A DNA stretch of 14,949 bases, taken from Salinicoccus sp. UBA3372 (GTDB lineage: Bacteria; Bacillota; Bacilli; Staphylococcales; Salinicoccaceae). The translations under genes were made by a program, and so were the position numbers. The stretch lies in NCBI GenBank assembly GCA_002360325.1, contig DEQG01000066.1:11044-25992 (forward strand). The letters run 5' to 3'. Positions 7,243 to 14,239 of the stretch are shown here, one piece after another (the stretch's first letter is position 1; the number at the start of each line of letters is the position of its first letter). The notes below the pieces were generated by a model. The model made no database searches. It worked only from the letters and a program-made list of their open reading frames with translations, and was not told the origin of the DNA.

Positions 7243-7259
7243 GTCATCTCCACCTTCCA

Positions 7260-7303
7260 CTATATAGAATACTCTCTATATAGATTTCAGTCAATATAGA
7301 TTT
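7260..7303 (-). promoter_or_regulatory. ars promoter and ArsR operator region
   Basis: On the minus strand TTGACT (7294-7289) and TATTCT (7271-7266) are 17 bp apart. The self-complementary box CTATATAG occurs at 7260-7267 and 7276-7283 with an 8-bp gap, one touching the -10 and one in the spacer. A related half copy gives a direct repeat ATATAGATTT (7278-7287 and 7294-7303) reaching over the -35. This arrangement fits autorepression by a dimeric ArsR. Confidence 0.75.
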
Positions 7304-7311
7304 CCATCAAA

Positions 7312-7339
7312 TAAAAAAACAGGACTTTTCAGCCCTGCT
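7312..7339 (-). terminator. Terminator of copB
   Basis: On the minus strand AGCAGGGCT pairs with AGTCCTGTT (including G-U pairs), followed by TTTTTTT. It lies just after the copB stop and separates copB from the ars promoter. Confidence 0.8.
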
Positions 7340-7351
7340 TTCGATCATTTA

Positions 7352-9421
7352 TTATTCCATCTTTAAAGTCATCGCATTTATGGCAACTATTACTGTACTC
7401 AGCGACATCAATATTGCTCCGACTGCCGGTGAGAGGATCAATCCCATAAATGCCAGTATACCTGCTGCAAGCGGGACTGCCAGAATGTTATACCCTGCAC
7501 CCCACCATAGGTTTTGTACTGTCTTCTTCATGGTATTTTCCGCTAAAGAAAGAAAGTGAATAATGTCCGCCGGATCACTTTTCACTAAAATAATATCTCC
7601 CGATTCGACCGCAACATCCGTACCAGCACCGATTGCCACACCAATGTCAGCACGTATCAGGCTTGGAGCATCATTAATTCCGTCTCCGACCATCATGACT
7701 TTTTCACCCTGGGATTGATAGTTCTGGATGATTTCTTCTTTATCCTCAGGCATTAATTCTGCCCTGACTTCTTCAATACCAAGTTCCTTTGCCACGGCTT
7801 CCGCCACCTGCCTGTTATCACCTGTCAACATTACAGGACGAATACCCCGTTCAATGATTTCATTTATCATACCTCTGGAACTTTCTTTAATCTTGTCGCC
7901 CTGGGCCACAACGCCATAATTCTCACCGTCGATAACCAGGAAACTCACAGAGTTACCCTGACCGGCCAATTCTGCAAACTGTGTCTCATTATAAGTTATG
8001 TTCTCATCTTTTAAGTAAGACACACTTGTGATTTTCATATCTTTACCATCAATGGATGCTTCTAAACCGACCCCGGGTATGTTATTCACATTTTCCGCTC
8101 TTGGTACATCCACTTTTCTAACATCAGCTTCAGCCAATATACCTTCGGCAAGCGGATGTGATGAACTCTGTTCAATTGCTGCCATCAGACCCAGTACTTC
8201 ATCATCAGAATACTTATCATTAAAACTTTCAACATGGTTGACAGCAAAGTTGCCTTCAGTCAGCGTCCCTGTTTTATCCATCATGATATAATCCAGGTGT
8301 CTTGCTGTTTCGAGTGATTCACGATTTTTCACAATCAAACCATTTTTAGCTCCAAGTGACGTTGAACGCGCTGTCACTAATGGAATAGCAAGCCCAAGCG
8401 CATGCGGACACGCGATTACGAGAACCGTCACCAATCTCTGTAAGGCAAAATCCACATCTCCCTGAATCATCATCCAGATAACGGCTGCCACTATACCGAT
8501 GCTTAAGGCAAAGTAGAATAAATACCCCGCAACTTTATCCGACATCAGTTCCGCTCTCGATTTATCACTTTGTGCTTTACTCACAAGTCCCATTACCTGG
8601 GATAGATAACTGCTCTTACCGGTGCCTGTCACTTCAATGGAAATGGTACCCGAACCATTCACAGTTCCGCCGATCACTTCATCATCAAGTGTTTTTTCAA
8701 CTTTCTTCGCTTCACCTGTCACAAGAGATTCGTCCACAGAACTTTTACCTGATATAATCCTGCCGTCCGTGGGTATATTATCTCCTGCCATTATCTGGAC
8801 CGTATCTCCTTCATTAACTTCAGATAATTCAACCTCCTTTGTATTTCCGGCATCATCTATCAACACTGCCGTATTCGGCAGCAATTCAGCCATCTTTTTC
8901 AATGCATCACTTGCATTGCCCACTGCTTTCATTTCAACCCAGTGACCGAACAGCATGATCAGTATCAAAGATGCAAGCTCAAAAAAGAAATCCATCGTAT
9001 GAGCATCCGCTGCCCCGAAGTGGTTCATATAGAATGCAAACAGACTATATACATAAGCGACGGATATACCCATCGCCACCAGCGTCATCATACCTGGTTT
9101 ACGAGCTTTCAGTTCATCGGCTGCACCTGATAAAAAAGGCTGTCCGCCGTATAAGAATAATATTGTCGCAAGTATCAGCACTACCCAGTCCGAGCCTGGA
9201 AAAGTGAATTGAAATGGAAGTGTAATACCCATCATGGGCGCTAAAAACAGTATGGGAATACCGAAAATTAGCGAGATGAAAAACTTCTGTTTGAAATCGC
9301 CATGATGGTGGTGGTCATGTCCACTATGGTCATCGTGATCGTGATGATTATGTTCATGATTTTCATCTTCATGGCTTTGATGATGCAAGTGATTATTTTC
9401 TTCATGCCGGCTGTGTGACAT
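7352..9421 (-). CDS. copB: Copper-exporting P1B-type ATPase, CopB class
   Basis: A 689-residue heavy-metal P-type ATPase. The N-terminal 41 residues carry 17 histidines instead of Cys-x-x-Cys metal-binding domains. The membrane metal site is Cys338-Pro-His (ACPHALG), the mark of the P1B-3 CopB group, with the matching later-helix motifs GAGYN (~641-645) and [13 protein letters not shown] (~672-684). Catalytic motifs are TGE 235-237, phosphorylated Asp382 in DKTGT, His422-Pro423 and GDGINDAP 579-586. It pumps copper (Cu+ or Cu2+) or silver out of the cytosol. Length is normal and the gene is intact. AAGAAGGG precedes the ATG. Its promoter carries a CsoR-type operator, so copper induction is likely. 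It is transcribed separately from ars. No copA, copZ or csoR is visible beside it. Confidence 0.93.
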   Translation of the reverse strand: MSHSRHEENNHLHHQSHEDENHEHNHHDHDDHSGHDHHHHGDFKQKFFISLIFGIPILFLAPMMGITLPFQFTFPGSDWVVLILATILFLYGGQPFLSGAADELKARKPGMMTLVAMGISVAYVYSLFAFYMNHFGAADAHTMDFFFELASLILIMLFGHWVEMKAVGNASDALKKMAELLPNTAVLIDDAGNTKEVELSEVNEGDTVQIMAGDNIPTDGRIISGKSSVDESLVTGEAKKVEKTLDDEVIGGTVNGSGTISIEVTGTGKSSYLSQVMGLVSKAQSDKSRAELMSDKVAGYLFYFALSIGIVAAVIWMMIQGDVDFALQRLVTVLVIACPHALGLAIPLVTARSTSLGAKNGLIVKNRESLETARHLDYIMMDKTGTLTEGNFAVNHVESFNDKYSDDEVLGLMAAIEQSSSHPLAEGILAEADVRKVDVPRAENVNNIPGVGLEASIDGKDMKITSVSYLKDENITYNETQFAELAGQGNSVSFLVIDGENYGVVAQGDKIKESSRGMINEIIERGIRPVMLTGDNRQVAEAVAKELGIEEVRAELMPEDKEEIIQNYQSQGEKVMMVGDGINDAPSLIRADIGVAIGAGTDVAVESGDIILVKSDPADIIHFLSLAENTMKKTVQNLWWGAGYNILAVPLAAGILAFMGLILSPAVGAILMSLSTVIVAINAMTLKME

Positions 9422-9462
9422 CTTAACCCTTCTTCCTTCATATATTTTTTACCTTTACATTC

Positions 9463-9491
9463 ATTATATACCCCCTTAGGGTATAAGTCAA
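9463..9491 (-). promoter_or_regulatory. copB promoter
   Basis: On the minus strand TTGACT (9491-9486) and a perfect TATAAT (9468-9463) are 17 bp apart. The spacer is occupied by the operator at 9467-9485. Confidence 0.88.
9467..9485. promoter_or_regulatory. CsoR-type copper operator
   Basis: TATACCCCCTTAGGGTATA has perfect 7-bp arms (TATACCC/GGGTATA) around 5 bp. This is the G/C-tract palindrome in AT flanks that CsoR-family repressors bind, as in copZA or csoR promoters of Firmicutes. It overlaps the -10 and fills the spacer, so bound repressor would block RNA polymerase until copper releases it. CstR, a sulfur-sensing relative, binds similar sites, but the copB target makes CsoR the natural reader. 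Confidence 0.8.
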
Positions 9492-9539
9492 TTTTAATAA
9501 AAACCGCCTTTGGATATTAGTTTTTTTATATAAAATTAA

Positions 9540-9565
9540 GATTATTAAAGCGCTCTTTAGGGTAA
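9540..9565 (+). promoter_or_regulatory. Possible sigma-B promoter of the Hsp31-like gene
   Basis: GATTAT (9540-9545, 4/6 to GTTTAA) and GGGTAA (9560-9565, 5/6 to GGGTAT) are 14 bp apart. The start would lie just before the ribosome binding site. No better sigma-A pair was found between copB and this gene. Confidence 0.3.
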
Positions 9566-9593
9566 AGCAATGGAAAGGAGAGTGGTTATCAAT

Positions 9594-10262
9594 ATGAGTA
9601 AATCTGTACTTATAGTGGTTACAAATCATGACAGGATAGCGGGTAATAAAGACAAGCCGACAGGAGTATGGTTATCCGAAGCAGCAGAGCCTTATATCGC
9701 TTTTCAAAGTGCTGGATTCAAAGTCGATATTGCATCACCCAAAGGTGGCAATGTACCCATAGATCCAAATTCGGTGGAAAATGGAAATGATGATGAGAAG
9801 TTTACCGAAGTGACAAAACTTCTCCAGCAGACAGAACGACTCGGAGACCTGGTATATGAAGGCTATGACGCAATTTTCTTTGCCGGCGGACATGGCGCAA
9901 TGTATGATTTCCCAGGAAATGCAGACATCCAGAATATCATGGCATACTTTAAAGATGATGGCAGAATCATCAGCGCTGTCTGTCATGGACCTGCAGCTTT
10001 TGCCGACGCCAAAACGAAGGATGGTAAATATCTCGTTGACGGCATCAAACTCACAGGATTTACAAATGTTGAAGAGAAGGCTATGAACCTTACAGAGGAT
10101 ATGCCTTTCCTGCTCCAGTCAAAACTGGAAGAGAACGGCGCAGGTTTTGTTGAAGGACGTAAGATGGAAGAGAACGTTGTTTCAAGCGGAAATTTTATCA
10201 CAGGTCAAAATCCAGCCTCAGCGCAAGGGGTTGCTGAAGCAGTAATCAACAGACTCAAATAA
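9594..10262 (+). CDS. Hsp31/DJ-1/PfpI-family stress protein (type 1 GATase-like)
   Basis: A 222-residue cytosolic protein of the DJ-1/PfpI superfamily, closest in layout to Hsp31-like (HchA-type) members. Its motifs are GVWLSE with Glu29, GGHGAMYDFP at 98-107, and the nucleophilic elbow AVCHGPAA with Cys130 and His131. Family members act as glutathione-independent glyoxalase III, deglycase or holding chaperone; which of these applies here is not shown. The start is the ATG at 9594 (MSKSVLIVVTNHD), since family members begin there and AAAGGAG lies upstream, though its spacing is a little long; an in-frame ATG at 9570 precedes that site. It is transcribed divergently from copB and is monocistronic. 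Copper and electrophile stress often coincide, so the pairing makes sense but is inference. Confidence 0.88.
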   Translation: MSKSVLIVVTNHDRIAGNKDKPTGVWLSEAAEPYIAFQSAGFKVDIASPKGGNVPIDPNSVENGNDDEKFTEVTKLLQQTERLGDLVYEGYDAIFFAGGHGAMYDFPGNADIQNIMAYFKDDGRIISAVCHGPAAFADAKTKDGKYLVDGIKLTGFTNVEEKAMNLTEDMPFLLQSKLEENGAGFVEGRKMEENVVSSGNFITGQNPASAQGVAEAVINRLK

Positions 10263-10268
10263 TTTTTA

Positions 10269-10296
10269 CCCGGGTAAAAATCACCCGGGATTTTTT
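10269..10296 (+). terminator. Terminator of the Hsp31-like gene
   Basis: CCCGGGT (10269-10275) pairs with ACCCGGG (10283-10289), followed by ATTTTTTCTGTTT. The left arm is also the centre of a separate 18-bp perfect palindrome (10263-10280). Confidence 0.88.
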
Positions 10297-10300
10297 CTGT

Positions 10301-10516
10301 TTATTTTAACTGCGCAAGCGCATCAATCACCAAACAAGTACTGTTGATACCATTATAAAAATTATCAATATCCAGGTTTTCATTCGGTGAATGATTCGCC
10401 TCGTCCGCATTTGCATAAGGGACTATCACAGAGGGCGTACCCATTATTTTGGTCCACAGAGCGTCCGGAATACTTCCTCCCATACTCGGCTGGACATAAG
10501 CCCGTCTGCCGAATCC
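10301..10516 (-). pseudogene. C-terminal fragment of an M20-family peptidase
   Basis: The minus frame ending at the TAA at 10303-10301 has the signature end of M20 dipeptidase/deacylase proteins: MGGSIPD, then MGTPSVIVPYANADEANH and SPNENL. The His before SPNEN is a metal ligand in this family. Homology continues upstream of the Met at 10483 through RRAYVQPS to about 10510, then a stop codon (10519-10517) closes the frame. Full M20 peptidases have more than 400 residues, so only about the last 70 remain, and the metal-binding and dimerisation parts are gone. It abuts, tail against tail of the missing parts, the transporter fragment on the other strand; see the deletion-scar finding. Confidence 0.82.
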
Positions 10517-10789
10517 TTATCACCTGTCCTGCTCGCAATTGTTTTCTGGAAACGTGCAAGAAGGGCTTACTACAGTACTATTTTGGCAATGATACTCGGC
10601 GCTTTAACAACAATAACATTGGTTATTATTGGAGAACAGCTGGGTACGGATGACGGCGCAGTTGTTTTCGTCTGGGCAATTGACCCCGTTCTCGTAGGCA
10701 TACCTGTTACCGTTCTTACGCTCGTAATCGGTACTTTCATTGAAACCAGAGGATGGAAGGACACTGAGAAAGTAGCTGTAACTGAATAA
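10499..10789 (+). pseudogene. C-terminal fragment of a sodium:solute symporter
   Basis: From about 10505 the plus frame reads SLSPVLLAIVFWKRARRA, then two hydrophobic segments and a charged tail (ETRGWKDTEKVAVTE). This is typical of the last part of SSS-family sodium:solute symporters, where a segment ending in FWKR(A) precedes the final helices. Full members have about 450-550 residues and only about 95 remain. The frame can be followed back to an ATG at 10391, but that upstream part is merely the antisense of the peptidase fragment and has no ribosome binding site, so I regard the fragment as dead. Which solute the parent carried cannot be told. Confidence 0.75.
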
Positions 10790-10796
10790 CATTAAA

Positions 10797-10829
10797 AAAG
10801 CAAACCTGCTTTGGCCGCAGGTTTGCTTT
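10797..10829. terminator. Terminator of glnA, shared with the symporter fragment
   Basis: AAAGCAAACCTGC and GCAGGTTTGCTTT pair over 13 bp around a 7-nt loop. On the minus strand the stem is followed by TTTTTT; on the plus strand by TTTATTTG. Confidence 0.93.
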
Positions 10830-10841
10830 ATTTGATTTCTA

Positions 10842-12176
10842 TTAATAGTTTCCTAAATACTCTTCTATTTCCCAAGGTGTAATCTGTGCACTGTATTCTT
10901 TCCATTCAAGCATCTTATTTTCAACAAAATGCTCATAAATATGCTCACCAAGTGCATCTTTGACTACGTCATCTTCTCTCATTGCTTTCAATGCAGTATA
11001 TAGCGTAGTCGGGAGATCTTCCACATCTTCAGCTTTACGTTCTTTTTGAGTCATTTCATAAATATTTTCATTGACTGGAGTCGTCAAATCTATTTTATTT
11101 TTAATGCCGTCGAGACCCGCTGCTAAAATAACAGCTGTTGCCAGGTAGGGATTCGCAGAAGGATCCAACGACCTGACTTCAGCACGGGTGCCCATACCGC
11201 GGCTGGATGGGATTCTAAGCAGCGGTGTTCTGTTATGGCCGCTCCATGCAATATATCTCGGCGCTTCAAACCCGGATGCCAATCTCTTATAAGAGTTCAC
11301 CAAAGGATTACAGATTGCTGTGAAAGATCTGGCATGATCCAATAACCCCGCCATAAAATATCTCATCTCTTCACTTAAACCAAAATCATCATTATCGTCA
11401 AAGAATACGTTTTCCCCATCTCTGAATAAAGAAACGTTGTAATGCATACCGCTTCCAGGCTGTTTATATAATGGTTTTGGCATGAATGTTACATGAAGCC
11501 CATATTTTCTGGCAATCGTTTTAGCGACAAGTTTGAAAGTCTGAATCGCATCACTCGCTGTTAATGCATCCATATATTTAAAACTGATTTCATGCTGGCC
11601 CGGACCGATTTCATGATGGAACATCTCTACTTCAAAATTCATCGTATCCAAAGTTCTCGCTATCTCACGACGGCAATGACCGCTTGTATCGGTTATATCT
11701 AAATCAAAGTAGCCGCTGGAGTCATTGGGCTCAGTTGTATAATTGCGGTCTTTATCCAATTTAAAGAAGAAAAATTCAGGTTCAGGTCCCAAGTTCATCT
11801 CGTCATATCCAAGCTTCTGCATCTCTTTTATAACCTTTTTCAAATTAGATCTCGGGTCCCCGCTAAATGGCTCACCGTTAATATCATAAATGTCGCAGAT
11901 TAAACGTGCAGTTTTATCTTCGCCCTCTGTCCAAGGCAGTACCACCCATGTATTCAAATCAGGTTTTAAATACATATCAGATTCTTCAACCCGTACAAAC
12001 CCTTCAATAGAGGAACCATCAAACATCATTTCCCCCTCTATGGCTTTTTCCAGTTGACTCACTGGTATTTCTAAATTTTTGATTGCCCCCAGCACATCTG
12101 TGAACTGAAGTCTGATATACTGCACGCCACCTTCTTCAACACTTGTAAGAATATCCTCTCGTGAATATTCAGCCAT
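10842..12176 (-). CDS. glnA: Glutamine synthetase, type I-alpha
   Basis: A 444-residue cytosolic enzyme making glutamine from glutamate, ammonia and ATP, the length of Firmicutes GSI-alpha. The N-terminal beta-grasp domain has [16 protein letters not shown] with Arg62, the residue linked to feedback control in Bacillus GlnA. Metal and substrate residues are Glu132/Glu134 (GPEPEF), Glu189, Glu196 (GPGQHE), His245 (GSGMH) and Glu333, and the flap Glu304 is present. All catalytic positions are intact. Next to the flap the usual Cys or Val of EAP(C/V)YIAW is Arg307 here. There is no adenylylation insert. AAGGAG lies 10 nt before the ATG. Unlike the common glnR-glnA operon, no glnR gene precedes it and I see no TGTNA-N7-TNACA GlnR box, so regulation differs or this is a second copy. 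Confidence 0.95.
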   Translation of the reverse strand: MAEYSREDILTSVEEGGVQYIRLQFTDVLGAIKNLEIPVSQLEKAIEGEMMFDGSSIEGFVRVEESDMYLKPDLNTWVVLPWTEGEDKTARLICDIYDINGEPFSGDPRSNLKKVIKEMQKLGYDEMNLGPEPEFFFFKLDKDRNYTTEPNDSSGYFDLDITDTSGHCRREIARTLDTMNFEVEMFHHEIGPGQHEISFKYMDALTASDAIQTFKLVAKTIARKYGLHVTFMPKPLYKQPGSGMHYNVSLFRDGENVFFDDNDDFGLSEEMRYFMAGLLDHARSFTAICNPLVNSYKRLASGFEAPRYIAWSGHNRTPLLRIPSSRGMGTRAEVRSLDPSANPYLATAVILAAGLDGIKNKIDLTTPVNENIYEMTQKERKAEDVEDLPTTLYTALKAMREDDVVKDALGEHIYEHFVENKMLEWKEYSAQITPWEIEEYLGNY

Positions 12177-12254
12177 TTAATAATACACGCTCCTTGTGAT
12201 TCTCTAATATTTTTTACATAATTATTACTGTTTTATTTATCTCTATATACTAGT

Positions 12255-12279
12255 ATAACCTCTCAGCAGACAGTTAAAC
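12255..12279 (-). promoter_or_regulatory. Candidate sigma-B-type promoter of glnA
   Basis: On the minus strand GTTTAA (12279-12274, 6/6) and GGTTAT (12260-12255, 5/6 to GGGTAT) are 13 bp apart. An overlapping TATACT (12257-12252) could be a sigma-A -10, but no TTGACA-like box lies 16-18 bp before it. TATACTAGTATA (12246-12257), a perfect 12-bp palindrome, covers the same site. Confidence 0.4.
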
Positions 12280-12317
12280 GTATATTATAGGATTATTTAC
12301 CATTTAAAAGGCATTCA

Positions 12318-13685
12318 TCATTTCATCTCGTCTTTAATGCCGTTATATCCTTTTTTTACATTGATTACATTCTCATATCCATTTGCCTTTAATACGCTGG
12401 CCGCAATTGCTGAGCGGACACCTGACTGACAGTGCACATAAATCTCATCATTCTTATCGAATGGTACTTCTTTATCCTCGGATGCTAATTGTCCAAAGTG
12501 TAAATGTTCTGCATTTTTTAAATTGCCTTTCCGATATTCCGACTTTGAACGGACATCAAGTATATTTTTGTTTTCATAGTCTGCCGTCAATTCTGCAGGT
12601 GATATATTTTCATATGATGCATCTGCATACTGATCGATTTTATCCTCAGGCACAATCAGTTCAATATTATCAAATCCAATAGATGCAAAATCTTTTTGCA
12701 GCCTCTCGCTTTTTTCCGGATTTGCAATCAACGTCATCGGTCTGTTGTAATCCACATACCATCCGGCAAACTGCAGAAATTTATCATTCAACGGAATATT
12801 GATTGATCCTTTTTTAAATCCTTCAGCAAAGGCTTCTTTACTTCTTAGATCAAATATCTGTCCCGGCAGCTCCTCGGGTGTGCCGACTTTCACTTCTTTC
12901 AAATTAAACTCAGGCAAGCCCTCTTTGTTCACTTTTTTCATGTGGGCAAAGTGTGTCGGCGGTTCAGGCTGGTCGCTTACCAATTCTTTAATGAATTCTT
13001 CTTTGTCATCTGTTTTTAAAGCCCAGTTAGTTTGACGTTCATAACCCAGCGTGGATAATGGCACGGCTCCTAAAGCTTTACCGCAGGGGCTGCCTGCACC
13101 ATGGCCCGGCCAAACCTGAAGGAAGTCAGGATAATCTTCCAGTTTCTTTAATGATTGAAACATATCCTTTGCCCCAAGTTCAGTTGTACCTTTCATCTTA
13201 GCCACTTCTTCCAGCAGATCGGGACGTCCGATGTCACCGACAAATAAGAAATCACCGGTAAACATCCCCATTGGTTCATTACTGCCGCCACCGTGGTCAG
13301 TGAGGATAAATGTAATACTTTCCGATGTGTGTCCCGGCGTATGCAGCACTTTAAGTCCAACATTGCCCACATTGATCGTATTACCCTCTTTAAGAAAAAC
13401 CGTATCTTCAGGCACATTTTCGTATTTCCAGTTTTCATCACCTTCATCGGAGACGAATATTTGAGAACCAAACTTTTTATTTGCATCTCTTAAACCAGAC
13501 GCAAAATCTGCATGTATATGTGTTTCTGTTGCAGAGGTAATATTATAACCCTGCTTATCTGCAACTGCTTTGTACTCATCGAGAATACGGCTGGGGTCGA
13601 TGATGATGGCATCTTTAGTTTTCTGACAGGCGACCATATACGATGTCTGTGACAACTTCTCATCATAAAATTGTTTAAAGAACAT
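12318..13685 (-). CDS. cstB: CstB-like persulfide dioxygenase-sulfurtransferase (MBL + two rhodanese domains)
   Basis: A 455-residue protein with a metallo-beta-lactamase domain (about 1-215) and two rhodanese domains (about 265-350 and 360-455). Iron ligands of ETHE1-type persulfide dioxygenases are recognisable: His56-x-His58-x-Asp60 (THIHAD), His119 (TPGHTSE), Asp145 (FTGDFLF) and His195. Staphylococcal CstB uses Cys201 and Cys408. Here Cys201 is conserved at the same number (SPCGKALG), and the C-terminal rhodanese loop CQSGVRS carries Cys419, matching Cys408. The middle rhodanese lacks a loop cysteine. The enzyme would oxidise low-molecular-weight persulfides and release thiosulfate. In S. 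aureus it sits in the cst operon with CstR, CstA and SQR; here it stands alone, and no CstR-type operator is visible upstream. AGAGGTGG precedes the ATG, after a (TTA)4 run at 13701-13714. Confidence 0.88.
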   Translation of the reverse strand: MFFKQFYDEKLSQTSYMVACQKTKDAIIIDPSRILDEYKAVADKQGYNITSATETHIHADFASGLRDANKKFGSQIFVSDEGDENWKYENVPEDTVFLKEGNTINVGNVGLKVLHTPGHTSESITFILTDHGGGSNEPMGMFTGDFLFVGDIGRPDLLEEVAKMKGTTELGAKDMFQSLKKLEDYPDFLQVWPGHGAGSPCGKALGAVPLSTLGYERQTNWALKTDDKEEFIKELVSDQPEPPTHFAHMKKVNKEGLPEFNLKEVKVGTPEELPGQIFDLRSKEAFAEGFKKGSINIPLNDKFLQFAGWYVDYNRPMTLIANPEKSERLQKDFASIGFDNIELIVPEDKIDQYADASYENISPAELTADYENKNILDVRSKSEYRKGNLKNAEHLHFGQLASEDKEVPFDKNDEIYVHCQSGVRSAIAASVLKANGYENVINVKKGYNGIKDEMK

Positions 13686-13872
13686 ATTTATCCACCTCTG
13701 TTATTATTATTATTCTTATATAAATAAATCATTATCCTTACTTTATTTATAACATAATATTGATATGGAATATCCTGACCGGCACTCTGTGAAATTTATA
13801 TTATGCACCCAAAAATATTCCGCTCCTTCTTCATTATATACCCTTCAATGACAAATATATTTCCGTTAAACG

Positions 13873-13901
13873 TTTCATGCCCATTGCAATTCAGATATAA
13901 T
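13873..13901 (+). promoter_or_regulatory. Promoter of the heme-protein gene
   Basis: A perfect TATAAT (13896-13901) lies 17 bp after a weak TTTCAT (13873-13878). Transcription would start near 13908, about 28 nt before the ATG at 13936. The rest of 13686-13935 holds the cstB leader; no further gene is seen. Confidence 0.55.
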
Positions 13902-13909
13902 GATAATTA
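13895..13909. promoter_or_regulatory. PerR/Fur-like box over the -10 of the heme-protein gene
   Basis: ATATAATGATAATTA agrees with the PerR box TTATAATNATTATAA at 11 of 14 defined positions and also resembles part of a Fur box. It overlaps the -10 and start point, where binding would repress. AT-rich DNA makes chance matches easy, so this is tentative. Confidence 0.4.
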
Positions 13910-13935
13910 ACCTGAAATATTATAGGAGGATTTAT

Positions 13936-14166
13936 ATGTCTAATGAAATATCTTCTCTGATTACTGAAACTCCGGAAGAAGGATATCAGCTCGCTGTGCA
14001 ACTCTCCAGAAAAGCGATATCCACAATGATGCCTGATTTGGAAACCCGTAAAAAAATGTACCCGGATTATATAGGAGATGCAAGAAATTTAACACATGCA
14101 TCCGAAGTCGTAGCGATACACTTCCACACAATTTCCCAGGCAAATGACTTTTGGAAAGATAAATAG
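13936..14166 (+). CDS. Hexameric tyrosine-coordinated heme protein (HTHP)
   Basis: A 76-residue protein that I recognise as the HTHP family, known from the Silicibacter (Ruegeria) pomeroyi protein of the same length. In that protein six small helical subunits each hold a heme through an axial tyrosine, with weak peroxidase/catalase-type activity. Matching features are TPEEGYQLAVQLSR (12-25), Arg38, Tyr45 in MYPDYIGDAR (the axial ligand is Tyr45 in the known protein), and the C-terminal VVAIHFHTISQANDFW. The start is the ATG at 13936 because TAGGAGG lies 7 nt upstream and the length then equals the family; 12 more codons are open before it. No signal peptide is seen, so it is cytosolic. Tyr42 could be an alternative ligand. 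Physiological role in any organism is unsettled. Confidence 0.85.
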   Translation: MSNEISSLITETPEEGYQLAVQLSRKAISTMMPDLETRKKMYPDYIGDARNLTHASEVVAIHFHTISQANDFWKDK

Positions 14167-14174
14167 TGTAAGCT

Positions 14175-14204
14175 GAGACAAATCATTGAAAGATGGTTTG
14201 TCTT
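14175..14204 (+). terminator. Hairpin between the heme-protein gene and the YeiH gene
   Basis: GACAAATCAT pairs with ATGGTTTGTC (one G-U pair), extended by two outer pairs, and is followed by TTTAACTT. The U-tract is short, so it may be a partial terminator that lets some transcription continue into the YeiH gene; no clear promoter lies between the two. Confidence 0.55.
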
Positions 14205-14239
14205 TAACTTATGCTGAAATTTCAAATGGAGGTGAAATA

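Noticed and set aside
8028..8945. Several plus-strand frames of 60-107 codons opposite copB, and similar ones opposite arsB, glnA and cstB
   Set aside because: All are antisense shadows of well-supported genes, with no ribosome binding sites or protein-like composition.
10263..10280. 18-bp palindrome TTTTTACCCGGGTAAAAA as a Noc-binding site
   Set aside because: The Noc consensus is ATTTCCCGGGAAAT; the bases flanking CCCGGG are A/T rather than the required T-C/G-A context, and the sequence is part of a terminator.
10391..10789. A 132-codon plus-strand frame spanning the peptidase-symporter junction, as a new fusion protein
   Set aside because: The first ~36 codons are antisense to the peptidase fragment, there is no ribosome binding site, and only the C-terminal part has protein-like homology. 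It is better explained as a deletion scar.
12185..12240. TGTGA...TTACA pair upstream of glnA as a GlnR/TnrA box
   Set aside because: The half-sites are 14 bp apart, while the GlnR/TnrA site needs 7 bp between TGTNA and TNACA.
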